From: Chitinophaga niabensis
GTDB lineage: Bacteria > Bacteroidota > Bacteroidia > Chitinophagales > Chitinophagaceae
Direction: 5' to 3'
NCBI RefSeq assembly: GCF_039545795.1
Contig: NZ_CP154260.1
Location: 3,043,001-3,107,000, forward strand
Length of the DNA: 64,000 nt
The notes below the pieces were generated by a model. It was not told the DNA's origin and did no database searches. It saw only the letters and a program-made list of their open reading frames with translations. Shown piece by piece: positions 28,564 through 36,866 of this stretch. The translations under genes and the position numbers were made by a program. Position 1 is the stretch's first letter. Every line of letters begins with the position of its first letter.

Positions 28564-29052
28564 ATGCATGGCAAATTGTCCTGGTATTTTATACTCTTAA
28601 CCGGGTCATTCCTTTTCATTTCCTGTAAAAAAGAAGGCCCCATGGGACCTCCGGGCAATGCCAATGTACGCTCGGGTACAGTTGCTCTGACCAATGCCGA
28701 TTGGAAATGGGGTTCATCCTGGGCATTAACTACCAGTACCGGGTCTTCTACCATCTATTACACAAGATATGCGGAGATCAGCACAGAGCTGATCACACAG
28801 GAAATTGCAGACAAAGGTTCAGTGCAGGTTTTCTTTAAGCCTGATAATAAAGGATGGGTGCCATTTCCTTATATATTCCTGGATGTTACCCGCAATTATT
28901 TTTTCAATTTCATGTACGAGTATATGCCGGGGAAAATTCGCCTTCATTACTTTTGGAGCTCCAATACAACGGGTGCCGGCGTTCCTACCGGGCTGAATAC
29001 TTACCCCCTTCCTGATTACACGTTCAAATATGTGATCACCGCCGCCCAATGA
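28564..29052 (+). CDS. Lipoprotein with short collagen-like motif
   Basis: I start at the second ATG (28564), which gives MHGKLSWYFILLTGSFLFISCKKEG, a clear lipoprotein signal. Immediately after the lipidated Cys comes KKEGPMGPPGNANV, a two-to-three-unit Gly-x-Pro collagen-like linker common in Bacteroidota lipoproteins. The following ~130 residues form a beta-rich domain (ADWKWGSSWALT, VQVFFKPDNKGWVPFPY, KIRLHYFWSSN). No enzyme motif; probably a surface or periplasmic binding domain. Convergent with the ThuA-like gene. Confidence 0.75.
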   Translation: MHGKLSWYFILLTGSFLFISCKKEGPMGPPGNANVRSGTVALTNADWKWGSSWALTTSTGSSTIYYTRYAEISTELITQEIADKGSVQVFFKPDNKGWVPFPYIFLDVTRNYFFNFMYEYMPGKIRLHYFWSSNTTGAGVPTGLNTYPLPDYTFKYVITAAQ

Positions 29053-29079
29053 GAAAGCAAAGGCACCCAATATATCCGG

Positions 29080-29832
29080 TTATTTTTTTGACTGTTTTGC
29101 AGACCACTCAATGGCCTGCCGTACCAGCCTGCGGAAATTAGGATTAGAATAACCGGAGGGTCCGTGGCCCAATTGTATGTAAACGACATCAGAATTTCCG
29201 TAATGATTGATCCAGGCGAGATAGCGCATGCTTTTGGGATGCGTGGTGCTGAGCAGGGGTTTGACACGCGGCAATATTTCAACGTTACCATACACCTCAT
29301 CAACTATTTCAAAATCGCTGATACCGCGTGTCACCGGATGCTTTTTGTCTTCCACTTTCACGGGAATGTTCACATCATGTTCGTAGTTGGCCTTCAGGGT
29401 ATCGCCATTTACTATCACGGGATCAGTATGGTATTGTCCGCCCAGTATCTTTATGAATTCAGGCCATTTCTGGTAAGACACCAGTGCATGATGAAGGAAG
29501 ATCATGGATGTGCCTTTATTGAGCAAGCTGATATAGGCCTTTTGTTGTTCGGGAGAGATGGGATCGAACATATCGTAAAACACGAGCACATCATAGCTGT
29601 TTGCTTCGGGAGAAGCGATGAGTGCATTCGCCTGTGGCTGAACCAGGGTATCGTATGTAATGGAAGGGATGGAATCAAAAATATTATAAAAAGGTTTGCG
29701 TGCAAATCCATGTCCCCCGCTTACAATAAGCACCCTAATCTTTTTCTGCTGCGCGAAAGAAAAATGAACACATCCTGAAAGGATCAAAAGTAGCATGAAG
29801 GTTGTTGCCGGGAAAAAGGAGATTTTCTTCAT
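29080..29832 (-). CDS. ThuA-like domain protein, exported
   Basis: 250 residues with a signal peptide (LILSGCVHFSFAQQ; a lipobox-like LSGC is also present at about residue 21). The rest matches the ThuA/trehalose-utilisation fold: RVLIVSGGHGF, YDVLVFYDMF, a stretch with FLHHALVSYQKWPEF, HPVTRGISDFEIVDEVYG, and WINHYGNSDVVYIQLGHG. This family has a glutamine-amidotransferase-like fold and is linked to carbohydrate metabolism in Bacteroidota, with catalytic activity rarely shown. No sugar operon is adjacent. Confidence 0.85.
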   Translation of the reverse strand: MKKISFFPATTFMLLLILSGCVHFSFAQQKKIRVLIVSGGHGFARKPFYNIFDSIPSITYDTLVQPQANALIASPEANSYDVLVFYDMFDPISPEQQKAYISLLNKGTSMIFLHHALVSYQKWPEFIKILGGQYHTDPVIVNGDTLKANYEHDVNIPVKVEDKKHPVTRGISDFEIVDEVYGNVEILPRVKPLLSTTHPKSMRYLAWINHYGNSDVVYIQLGHGPSGYSNPNFRRLVRQAIEWSAKQSKK

Positions 29833-29988
29833 ACAGTTAAATTACAAATTTTCGTTTGCTTAAAAGGCAAGCTTTTCAGGGTGTTTTTTGGGGAAGTCAT
29901 CCGGATAATGATAGGATCAGAAGGCTGCTTTTGAGGCCTTTTGTAAAAAGCGAAAGGTCCGCCGAAGCGAACCTTTATAGATCATTGT

Positions 29989-30071
29989 GCCCAGAACAGG
30001 AATCGAACCTGCACTCCGTTGCCGAAACAAGATTTTGAGTCTAGCGCGTCTACCAATTCCGCCATCTGGGC
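29989..30071 (-). tRNA. tRNA-Leu (anticodon CAA)
   Basis: 83 nt. The acceptor stem GCCCAGA / TCTGGGC pairs fully. The D-arm region GGCGGAATTGGTAGACGC is typical of class II tRNA-Leu, the variable arm is long (GTTTCGGCAACGGAGT) and the T-arm is GCAGG-TTCGATT-CCTGT. The anticodon loop CTCAAAA gives CAA, reading UUG. One T-T mismatch is visible in the anticodon stem (CTAGA/TCTTG). The CCA end is not encoded. Lies 6 bp from the stop of the HscB-like gene, same strand. Confidence 0.93.
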
Positions 30072-30077
30072 AACGAT

Positions 30078-30419
30078 TCAGGACTTAAATACCTGATCGC
30101 GGGATGCAAATGTAGATAATCTCTCAATAATCCGCAACAAATATTTTCTCGATACGTAAAACTCCTTTAACTGTACTACATCCCCTACCGTAGCATTCCC
30201 CGCAAGGTACATATCTATCACCGGCTGTATCCTGCTGCAAAGCTGCTGCTCCAATCCATTCAGCTGCTCACGAAGTTTAGCGATAGCCGCAGCATCCGGC
30301 GCCAGCTCTAACTGCATCAATTTCTCATTCACTACCAGCATCTCCATTAAAAAAAGCTGAGGTAAAGGCTGCCGCTCTCCCTGCCCCAGGATCTCTTTCA
30401 GTATTAATTCGTAGTCCAT
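30078..30419 (-). CDS. HscB C-terminal domain protein without J-domain
   Basis: 113 residues from ATG 30419 (MDYELILKEILGQGE). The longer frame to 30677 runs antisense through the start of the divergent dehydrogenase gene and is not credible. Residues 19-103 follow the C-terminal helical domain of the co-chaperone HscB: LPQLFLMEMLVVNEKL, then AKLREQL, and QLKEFYVSRKYLLRIIERL. In E. coli HscB the equivalent part reads AFLMEQLELREEL and binds the scaffold IscU. The J-domain with its HPD motif, normally the first ~75 residues, is absent. It may be a degenerate or specialised Fe-S helper. No HscA or IscU gene lies in the window. Confidence 0.55.
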   Translation of the reverse strand: MDYELILKEILGQGERQPLPQLFLMEMLVVNEKLMQLELAPDAAAIAKLREQLNGLEQQLCSRIQPVIDMYLAGNATVGDVVQLKEFYVSRKYLLRIIERLSTFASRDQVFKS

Positions 30420-30473
30420 CCTTATTTTGCTGAAAAGCAAATTTACAGTAATGTTGTGTACCCAAGAACAATC

Positions 30474-31709
30474 ATGACAAATACAATTCACATTGGCCTC
30501 ATAAGGGAAGAAAAAATACCACTGGATAACCGCGTAGCTTTTACGCCGCTGCAATGCCAGTGGATCCTTACCCACTACCCTAACGTTCAGATCACGGTAC
30601 AGCCCTCGCCGCACCGCTGTTATAAAGATGAAGAATACCGGGCTGCCGGTATTAATATGGCAGAAGACCTCTCCCATTGCAGCATCCTGCTGGGGATTAA
30701 GGAAGTTCCGGTAAACAGTCTGTTACCCGGTAAAACATACCTCTTCTTCTCCCATACCAAAAAGAAACAGCCGCAGAACCAGGCCATGCTGCAGAACATC
30801 CTCAAAAAGAACATCCGGCTCATTGACTATGAATGCCTGGTACATGAAGATGGCCAGCGCATCCTGGGCTTCGGGTTCTTTGCCGGCGTGGTAGGTGCAC
30901 ATAACGGACTGCTGGAATATGGCCGCAGAACTGGCCTGTTCAACTTCAAGCGGGTACACGAGTGCCACGACTTCCAGGAACTGATCACGCACTACTTCGG
31001 CGTAAAACTGCCTCCCCTGAAGATAGTGGCTACCGGCTCCGGCCGCGTTACCGCAGGCATACTGGAGGTAATGGGGCTGCTGGCCATCAAGTACATCCCG
31101 CCTGAAGAGTTTATGATCAACTCCTACGCCTACCCTGTGTACACACAGCTGAAGGCAGGGGAATTGTATTTAAGGAAGACGGATAAAACCTACAGCCGGG
31201 AAGACTTCCACGCCAACCCTGGTAAATATGACTGCAAGTTCCTCCCCTATGTTACCTGCAGTGATGTACTCATGAATGGCATCTATTGGGACAAGAGCAT
31301 AGAACCCCTCTTCACCTGGGACGATCTTACCAAAGATAACTTCCGCATACAGGTAATAGCAGACATCACAGATGATCAGAACGGCTCCATTCCCTGCAAT
31401 ATAGAAGACGCAACCATCGAGGAGCCCGTTTATGGCGTAAACCGCTATAACAGGCAGAAAACGGCCCCTTATGAAGCGGATTCTGTTACCATGATGTGCG
31501 TGAGCAACCTCCCTAATGAACTTCCCCGGGATGCCTCCCAGTTCTTTGGCGATCAATTAATGAAATATGTGTTTGATGAATTGATGAAAGGAGATACAAC
31601 CATGATCGAAAAGGCCACCATTACCCGTGATGGTGTATTGACGGAAAGGTATTCCTACATGGAAGATTATGCTAAAGGTAAAGGTAGTACTGTTGAAGCA
31701 ACGCACTGA
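30474..31709 (+). CDS. Saccharopine/alanine dehydrogenase-like NAD(P)-dependent oxidoreductase
   Basis: 411 residues from ATG 30474 (MTNTIHIGLIREEKIPLDNRV); the frame could extend to GTG 30456. The N-terminal domain (IGLIREEK..DNRVAFTP, HRCYKDEEYRAAG, ILLGIKEVP, YLFFSHTKKKQPQN) is that of the alanine dehydrogenase/transhydrogenase N-terminal family. The Rossmann segment PLKIVATGSGRVTAGILEVM (about 184-203) keeps GxGxVxxG-like spacing. Related fungal enzymes are NAD-dependent saccharopine dehydrogenases of lysine metabolism. The substrate here is not set by context. Convergent with trmN6, with a 38-bp overlap at the 3' ends. Confidence 0.8.
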   Translation: MTNTIHIGLIREEKIPLDNRVAFTPLQCQWILTHYPNVQITVQPSPHRCYKDEEYRAAGINMAEDLSHCSILLGIKEVPVNSLLPGKTYLFFSHTKKKQPQNQAMLQNILKKNIRLIDYECLVHEDGQRILGFGFFAGVVGAHNGLLEYGRRTGLFNFKRVHECHDFQELITHYFGVKLPPLKIVATGSGRVTAGILEVMGLLAIKYIPPEEFMINSYAYPVYTQLKAGELYLRKTDKTYSREDFHANPGKYDCKFLPYVTCSDVLMNGIYWDKSIEPLFTWDDLTKDNFRIQVIADITDDQNGSIPCNIEDATIEEPVYGVNRYNRQKTAPYEADSVTMMCVSNLPNELPRDASQFFGDQLMKYVFDELMKGDTTMIEKATITRDGVLTERYSYMEDYAKGKGSTVEATH

Positions 31710-32370
31710 ACTCCGGGGTATAATTCCGCTGTGCATCGTAGATAGCTATTTCAGTGGTATTTAAACCACCTGAAGGGCCAAAGATCCCTACTGCCCTGAA
31801 ATAGTTATGTGCAGGTGTTTGGCGTACCAGTAGCAATTCACGCAGTGTAAAATCAACAGCCAGTTCCCTGAACCGCTGAAACCCTTCATAGGGCAGTAAT
31901 ATGGAGAAAGAACCATCACTGGTCAACAGGCGTTTTACAGCAGCCAGCAATTCCTCATAGCCGAGAGAAACAGCATGCATCGCCGCATTCCGCGTATGAG
32001 AAGGGCTCTTCAGATCGTTCTCGTAAAAAGGAGGATTGGTGATGATGAAGGGATACTTAACGCCAGCAAACTCACGTACATCTTCTTTAAAAACGTTTAA
32101 ACGATCCCTCCAGGGTGAAGCCTCAAAGTTGGCAGCAGCCTGCAACGCAGCCTGTTCATCCAGCTCAATGGCATCTATGGATGCAGCAGACTGCTGTGCC
32201 AGCATCAGGCTCAGCAACCCGGTACCTGTGCCAATATCCAGCACCCGCGATACAGCAGGCATATGTGCAGCCGTAAAGGCCCCCTGGATACAGGCATCCG
32301 TACAGACTTTCATGGCAGTCTTATCCTGGTGTACCTTAAACTGCTTAAATTCAAAAAATGTATTCGCCAT
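31672..32370 (-). CDS. trmN6: tRNA1(Val) (adenine(37)-N6)-methyltransferase
   Basis: 232 residues. Class I SAM-dependent methyltransferase: motif I RVLDIGTGTGLLSLMLAQ (about 42-59), acidic loop AIELDEQA, and catalytic motif IITNPPFYEND (NPPF, about 109-119) typical of N6-adenine methyltransferases. The short N-terminus (ANTFFEFKQFKVHQDKTAMKVCTDACIQGAF) matches TrmN6/YfiC. It methylates A37 of tRNA-Val. The start overlaps the GH29 stop by one base, so it is the last gene of a tight minus-strand run starting at 36755. Its 3' end overlaps the convergent dehydrogenase by 38 bp. Confidence 0.9.
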   Translation of the reverse strand: MANTFFEFKQFKVHQDKTAMKVCTDACIQGAFTAAHMPAVSRVLDIGTGTGLLSLMLAQQSAASIDAIELDEQAALQAAANFEASPWRDRLNVFKEDVREFAGVKYPFIITNPPFYENDLKSPSHTRNAAMHAVSLGYEELLAAVKRLLTSDGSFSILLPYEGFQRFRELAVDFTLRELLLVRQTPAHNYFRAVGIFGPSGGLNTTEIAIYDAQRNYTPEFSALLQQYYLYL

Positions 32371-34466
32371 TACAAACGGATCATCAAACTGGGTAAACGC
32401 ATATCCCTGTGCGGAGATACAGGCTGATATAATTTCACTTCCAGGTCACTGTAAACACTCTTCTCCCCGAAACTTATGTTCAATGGCTGCTCGTATAATT
32501 CCTGCGGAACATCCTTATCAATAGAAAACGCTGTTTTCTCTGCAAAGCGGTTATGGAACTTAACTACGAGCTGGTTCTTACCTTCACGCAAATTCAGCAA
32601 CAGGTACTCCTTTTGCAAGGTACCACGTTCAGGATTGTTATGCACCGTTTGCTCTTCGCCGTTCAATAACACCTGTATACCATCTCCGCTGGTTAAACGA
32701 ATAATGTAAGGCGTTGCTTTAGCAGCATTGATCTCCTGCAAAACATAATAGGAATGATCTGGTGCTGCCTCCAGTTCATACTGTTCACCATTCTTCCAGG
32801 CAGGCTGGGCCGTCCAGACATGACCATTCTGTTTAGGCCAGTATTGTGAAGGATCTATATTATGCAGGTCTCCAATGTTCCAGCCAATGCCGCACCAGTA
32901 AGGGCCGTTCAAAAACATTTGTCCAAAACTTACAGCTACCGGATCAATCTTCACCACACTCCCATTCAGCAATACTTGTTGCTCATTGCCATTCAGGTTT
33001 ACTAAAATAGTCTTTCCCTTTTCCTGCTCCGTATAGGATAGCACCGGAGGCTTCACCCTTCCTCCTTTAAAATGCCAGGAATAGGCTACAGTACTGCGGT
33101 AATAACTGTTATAATCTACACCGGAGATGCTGTAATGCTTCACAGCATTATCCCTGCTCAGTACCGGAACATCTATACCTTTATTCGTTTCTATATAAAC
33201 AGACTTTGCATGCGGGAAATGTAAAACCTTTACTTCTTCCAATGTAAAGTCCGCAGGCAAAAGGATCTGCTTGCCTTCTTTGGTGTCCTTTGTTGCAAAA
33301 CGTTTACCGGCATTATCCGTTACTTTAATGGGGCCAAATACACCTTTCAGATCAAGTACTCTGTCCGCAGGCAGTTTCGTTACAAACAGGTAAACCACAT
33401 CATTTTTAGTGGTTACCTCACCCCACTCAAAAGTATGATCGAAAGGGTTGGCAGATGCACCATAAATCCCTTCTCCGTTTGCTTTCAGCCATTCTCCGTT
33501 ACGCAGCAATATATCCCTTTCAAACGCTACTACTGACCCATCTCCACGGGGTCCGATATTCAGCAGGTAATTACCACCACGGCTCACTACTTTAATTAGG
33601 CCCAGCAATTTTTCATGTGCTTTATCTTCCATTTTACCATGCTCCTGCCAGGAACGGTAACCCCATGTTTCATCATACACAGAGGCTGGCGTTTGCCAGG
33701 GCGTAGCTATTTTATAATCAGGATAAGAATTATCTCCCATCACACAGAAATCCCCGGCATCATTGCCCAGGCGGCCGCTTACCATGCAATCCGGTTGCAG
33801 TTTATGCACCAGCTTCGCTATTTCATAACTTTGCGCGGATGTTAAGGAACCCATATCAAACCAGAGTTCCGATATAGGCCCGTAATTGGTTAGTAATTCT
33901 GTTACCTGGTTTAAGTTATACTGATGATGCTCAGGTGTAATAGGATCACTGTTACTGGAAGAAATAGGAGAAGCCTGCGGGTAATTCCAATCTATCAGGG
34001 AGAAGTAAAGCCCCATCTTCAGGCCATTCCTTTTGCAGGCCTCAGAAAGTTCTTTGATCACATCTTTTTTATATGGCGTGGCATCTACGACATTGAATTT
34101 TGTGTAGGCCGATTTAAACATGCAAAAGCCATCGTGGTGTTTGGAAGTGATCACCACACTCTTCATCCCCGCTGCTTTAGCAAGCAGCACAATAGAATCC
34201 GGGTTCCATAAAGAAGGGTTAAAACGTTTGGCCACAGCAGCATAGTTATCGCTATAGATACCTCCGTGATGCGCACGGATCTGTTCACTTAATCCACGGC
34301 TCACCTTCTCTCCTTCCCACATACCGCCCAGCGTTGAATAAATAGCACCCCAGTGAATGAACATGGAATACTTCTGATCTTTCCATTCCTGTAAGGCCTT
34401 AGACTGAGACATAGCACCATGGGTAAAACACAGCACAACAATTGCGAGGATAGTTCTTTTCATCAT
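32370..34466 (-). CDS. Alpha-L-fucosidase, GH29
   Basis: 698 residues with a signal peptide (LAIVVLCFTHGAMSQ). GH29 hallmarks: KYSMFIHWGAIYS (32-44), VVITSKHHDGFCMF (104-117), GLYFSLIDW (152-160), nucleophile Asp204 in ELWFDMGS, and NYLLNIGPRGDG (about 305). The C-terminal ~350 residues form beta-sandwich domains, one of them probably carbohydrate-binding (YWCGIGWNIGDLHNIDPSQYW). It should release alpha-L-fucose from glycans in the periplasm or outside. It lies 11 bp downstream of tsaD and overlaps trmN6 by one base, an odd place for a glycan enzyme; no sugar importer is adjacent. Confidence 0.93.
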   Translation of the reverse strand: MMKRTILAIVVLCFTHGAMSQSKALQEWKDQKYSMFIHWGAIYSTLGGMWEGEKVSRGLSEQIRAHHGGIYSDNYAAVAKRFNPSLWNPDSIVLLAKAAGMKSVVITSKHHDGFCMFKSAYTKFNVVDATPYKKDVIKELSEACKRNGLKMGLYFSLIDWNYPQASPISSSNSDPITPEHHQYNLNQVTELLTNYGPISELWFDMGSLTSAQSYEIAKLVHKLQPDCMVSGRLGNDAGDFCVMGDNSYPDYKIATPWQTPASVYDETWGYRSWQEHGKMEDKAHEKLLGLIKVVSRGGNYLLNIGPRGDGSVVAFERDILLRNGEWLKANGEGIYGASANPFDHTFEWGEVTTKNDVVYLFVTKLPADRVLDLKGVFGPIKVTDNAGKRFATKDTKEGKQILLPADFTLEEVKVLHFPHAKSVYIETNKGIDVPVLSRDNAVKHYSISGVDYNSYYRSTVAYSWHFKGGRVKPPVLSYTEQEKGKTILVNLNGNEQQVLLNGSVVKIDPVAVSFGQMFLNGPYWCGIGWNIGDLHNIDPSQYWPKQNGHVWTAQPAWKNGEQYELEAAPDHSYYVLQEINAAKATPYIIRLTSGDGIQVLLNGEEQTVHNNPERGTLQKEYLLLNLREGKNQLVVKFHNRFAEKTAFSIDKDVPQELYEQPLNISFGEKSVYSDLEVKLYQPVSPHRDMRLPSLMIRL

Positions 34467-34477
34467 ACAGTAAAAAT

Positions 34478-35485
34478 TTATTCAAAAGCAGCACGGGCGC
34501 TGGGTATAGTATCTAACGGACTGAAGGCTCCGGCCAGGTATTTATAATGTGCCGTCATAGCTATCATGGCAGCATTATCTGTGCAGTATTCAAATTTAGG
34601 GATGTATACGTTCCACTGATGCTTTTCTCCATACTCCTTCAAACCCTGGCGCAAGCCTGAATTAGCACTCACGCCACCGGCTATACTGATCTCCCGCACA
34701 CCTGTTTCCTGCGATGCTTTCACCAGTTTGTTCAACAGGATGGTTACAATGCGATGCTGAATGGAAGCACAGATATCACGCAGGTTGGCTTCCACAAAAT
34801 CAGCCTGTTTTGCACGATTGTCCTGTAAGAAATATAAGATCGCCGTTTTCAGTCCGCTGAAACTGAAGTTCAGTCCGGGTATCTGTGGCTCCGGGAATTT
34901 AAACTTAAAAGGATCACCTTCTTTCGCATACTTATCGATCAGCGGCCCTCCGGGATAAGGAAGCCCCAGTAACTTGGCGCTTTTATCAAAGGCCTCTCCT
35001 GCCGCATCGTCTGTAGTTTCCCCGATCACCCGCATCTGCAAAGGGCTTTCGCACAATACGATCTGCGTATGGCCGCCGGATACGGTTAAGCAAAGAAAAG
35101 GGAAGGCCGGTTTCGGATCTTCAATGAAATTAGCCAGCACATGCGCCTGCATATGATGCACTGCTATCAGCGGCACATCCAGGGCCAGGGCCATGGACTT
35201 GGCAAAACAACTGCCTACCAGCAGGGAACCTATTAAACCCGGGGATTGGGTGAAGGCAATGGCATTCAGATCAGCTGGCACCATGCCTGCTTTCTTCAAA
35301 GCGGCATCCACCACAGGTACGATATTCTCCTGGTGAGCACGGGAGGCCAGTTCAGGTACTACACCCCCATATTGTTCATGTACGGATTGATTGGCGATGA
35401 TATTGGACAAAACCTTTCCATCCGCTATCACAGCGGCGCTTGTTTCATCGCATGAAGACTCTATTGCTAAAATATTAACCGGCAT
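34478..35485 (-). CDS. tsaD: tRNA N6-adenosine threonylcarbamoyltransferase TsaD
   Basis: 335 residues from ATG 35485 (MPVNILAIESSCDETSAAV); the longer frame to 35524 adds only an unconserved leader. ASKHA-fold motifs: AIESSCDETSAAV, QYGGVVPELASRAHQENI, metal-binding HHMQAHVLAN, SGGHTQIV, GEAFDKSAKLLGLPYPGGP, GLNFSFSGLKTA, and GGVSANSGLRQ. Full length. TsaD with TsaB/TsaE makes t6A37 in ANN-reading tRNAs and is essential in most bacteria. Lies 19 bp after the ABC permease and 11 bp before the GH29 gene. Confidence 0.97.
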   Translation of the reverse strand: MPVNILAIESSCDETSAAVIADGKVLSNIIANQSVHEQYGGVVPELASRAHQENIVPVVDAALKKAGMVPADLNAIAFTQSPGLIGSLLVGSCFAKSMALALDVPLIAVHHMQAHVLANFIEDPKPAFPFLCLTVSGGHTQIVLCESPLQMRVIGETTDDAAGEAFDKSAKLLGLPYPGGPLIDKYAKEGDPFKFKFPEPQIPGLNFSFSGLKTAILYFLQDNRAKQADFVEANLRDICASIQHRIVTILLNKLVKASQETGVREISIAGGVSANSGLRQGLKEYGEKHQWNVYIPKFEYCTDNAAMIAMTAHYKYLAGAFSPLDTIPSARAAFE

Positions 35486-35504
35486 AATTGGGCGCAAAAA
35501 TACG

Positions 35505-36755
35505 CTAATTGCTGCGGATCGCAACTACCGGGTTCAGTCTGCTGGCAGAAAAAGCAGGGATAAATCCAGCCAGTACACCTACTATAGCGGATATGGACAA
35601 TCCCAGGATAATATTCCCTGTAGACAGGGCTATCTCAAAACCGGAGAACATATTCTGGGCCAGTTTGGCCGAGCCAAATACCATCAGCAGCCCCAATCCC
35701 CCGCCAATCATGCAAAGCATCACGGCTTCAAAGAGAAATTCCAGCAGGATGATACCCGGCCGTGCGCCGATAGCCTTTTTCAGACCTATGATATTGGTTC
35801 TTTCTTTAACAGTTACAAACATGATATTCGCGATCCCGAAACCACCTACGATCAGTGCAAAACCTGCAATGATCCAGCCGCCCAGGTTGATCACGCCAAA
35901 GATACTTTCCAGTTCATCCTGCGCTGTGGTGATCTCGTTCAGGGCAAAATCATTGTCCTGCCCGGGTTTCAAACGGTGTATAGCCCGCATGGCGCCAGTG
36001 AGGTCGTCTTTCAGCTGCCCTACGGCTACACCCTCTCTTGCGCGGATCATGTAAAAAGGATCCGCAAAACGGCGCTCGTCTATAATGGTCCTGGCAAACA
36101 GGTAAGGCATCAGGATGGTATTATCACCAAATACTCCGCCTAACATACTGTCGCCTTTTTTCTTCAATGCCCCTACCACCTTACAGTTCCTTCCCGCAAA
36201 ACGCACCACCTTTCCCAGTGCAGCCTCGGGGGTAAAGAACAGGCCTTCCCATACGTTGGCTCCCAGTACGATCACGTTGGAACCTGCTATCAGTTCAGAA
36301 GGACTGAAATACCGGCCCATGGCTATGTCCACAGACTGCATCTTTTCAAGGTCCATGGTCACGGCCAGCAGCTCTACGTTTTCCATGTAATCGATCCCGT
36401 ATTCTATCTTACGGCCGCTGGAGCTGAAGAGGTAAGTAACGGCGTCTGCTGAGGCCACCTTGTCTTTAATCTGCTTCATCTCAGAATACTGCGGCTCAGG
36501 GCGGTTGATATACTTCCACCAGTCCCCATCTCCATCCCATGGCCATTTCTGCAAATAGATCACATTGGTACCCATGGACTTCAGGTCTTTCCTGATACTG
36601 GATTCCATACTGTCTGTTACCGTGAGTACGGCTATGATACAGAAGATACCAATGGTAATACCCAGCAGCGAAAGAAAGGTGCGCAGTTTATTCACCCGTA
36701 ATTCGGACAAGGCCATACCAAGGCTGCTCCATAAGATCTTGAGGGTTGAAAGCAT
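35505..36755 (-). CDS. MacB-like ABC transporter permease
   Basis: 416 residues. An N-terminal membrane helix (LRTFLSLLGITIGIFCIIAVLTV, about 25-47) is followed by a periplasmic MacB_PCD domain with SMGTNVIYLQKWPW and GRYFSPSELIAGSNVIVLG. An FtsX-type domain of three helices ends the protein (GWIIAGFALIVGGFGIANIMFVTVKER, EAVMLCMIGGGLGLLMVFG, ISAIVGVLAGFIPAFSASRLNP). The motif TNIIGLKKAIGARPGII is the coupling helix that contacts the ATPase. No ATPase gene is adjacent. Export substrate unknown (antibiotic, peptide or lipoprotein type). First gene of the minus-strand run permease-tsaD-GH29-trmN6. Confidence 0.92.
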   Translation of the reverse strand: MLSTLKILWSSLGMALSELRVNKLRTFLSLLGITIGIFCIIAVLTVTDSMESSIRKDLKSMGTNVIYLQKWPWDGDGDWWKYINRPEPQYSEMKQIKDKVASADAVTYLFSSSGRKIEYGIDYMENVELLAVTMDLEKMQSVDIAMGRYFSPSELIAGSNVIVLGANVWEGLFFTPEAALGKVVRFAGRNCKVVGALKKKGDSMLGGVFGDNTILMPYLFARTIIDERRFADPFYMIRAREGVAVGQLKDDLTGAMRAIHRLKPGQDNDFALNEITTAQDELESIFGVINLGGWIIAGFALIVGGFGIANIMFVTVKERTNIIGLKKAIGARPGIILLEFLFEAVMLCMIGGGLGLLMVFGSAKLAQNMFSGFEIALSTGNIILGLSISAIVGVLAGFIPAFSASRLNPVVAIRSN

Positions 36756-36837
36756 ATTTCAAATTTACTATATAAAGCAATGCAACCAAGGGGTTTGTGA
36801 CCAATGGCTGTAAACCCTTATTTCGGGAGAAAAAATG

Positions 36838-36845
36838 TACCTTTG
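36838..36845 (+). promoter_or_regulatory. Likely -7 element of prfC
   Basis: TACCTTTG fits the Bacteroidota -7 consensus TAnnTTTG and lies 21 bp before the prfC ATG. No TTTG -33 box at the usual 19-21 nt spacing is evident, so only the -7 box is supported. Confidence 0.5.
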
Positions 36846-36866
36846 CCCCCATTTTATTAAAGACGG

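Noticed and set aside
29856..30038. 60-codon frame ending CPEQESNLHSVAETRF
   Set aside because: This ending is the well-known false translation of a reverse-strand tRNA-Leu.
28431..30087. Exact 16-bp direct repeat AACGATTCAGGACTTA at 28431 and 30072, the latter touching the tRNA-Leu 5' end; considered as attachment sites of an island
   Set aside because: About one 16-bp match is expected by chance in 64 kb, it is at the 5' not the 3' end of the tRNA, and there is no integrase between the copies.
35391..36143. 250-codon plus-strand frame opposite tsaD and the ABC permease
   Set aside because: Overlaps two well-identified genes on the other strand; composition is not protein-like.
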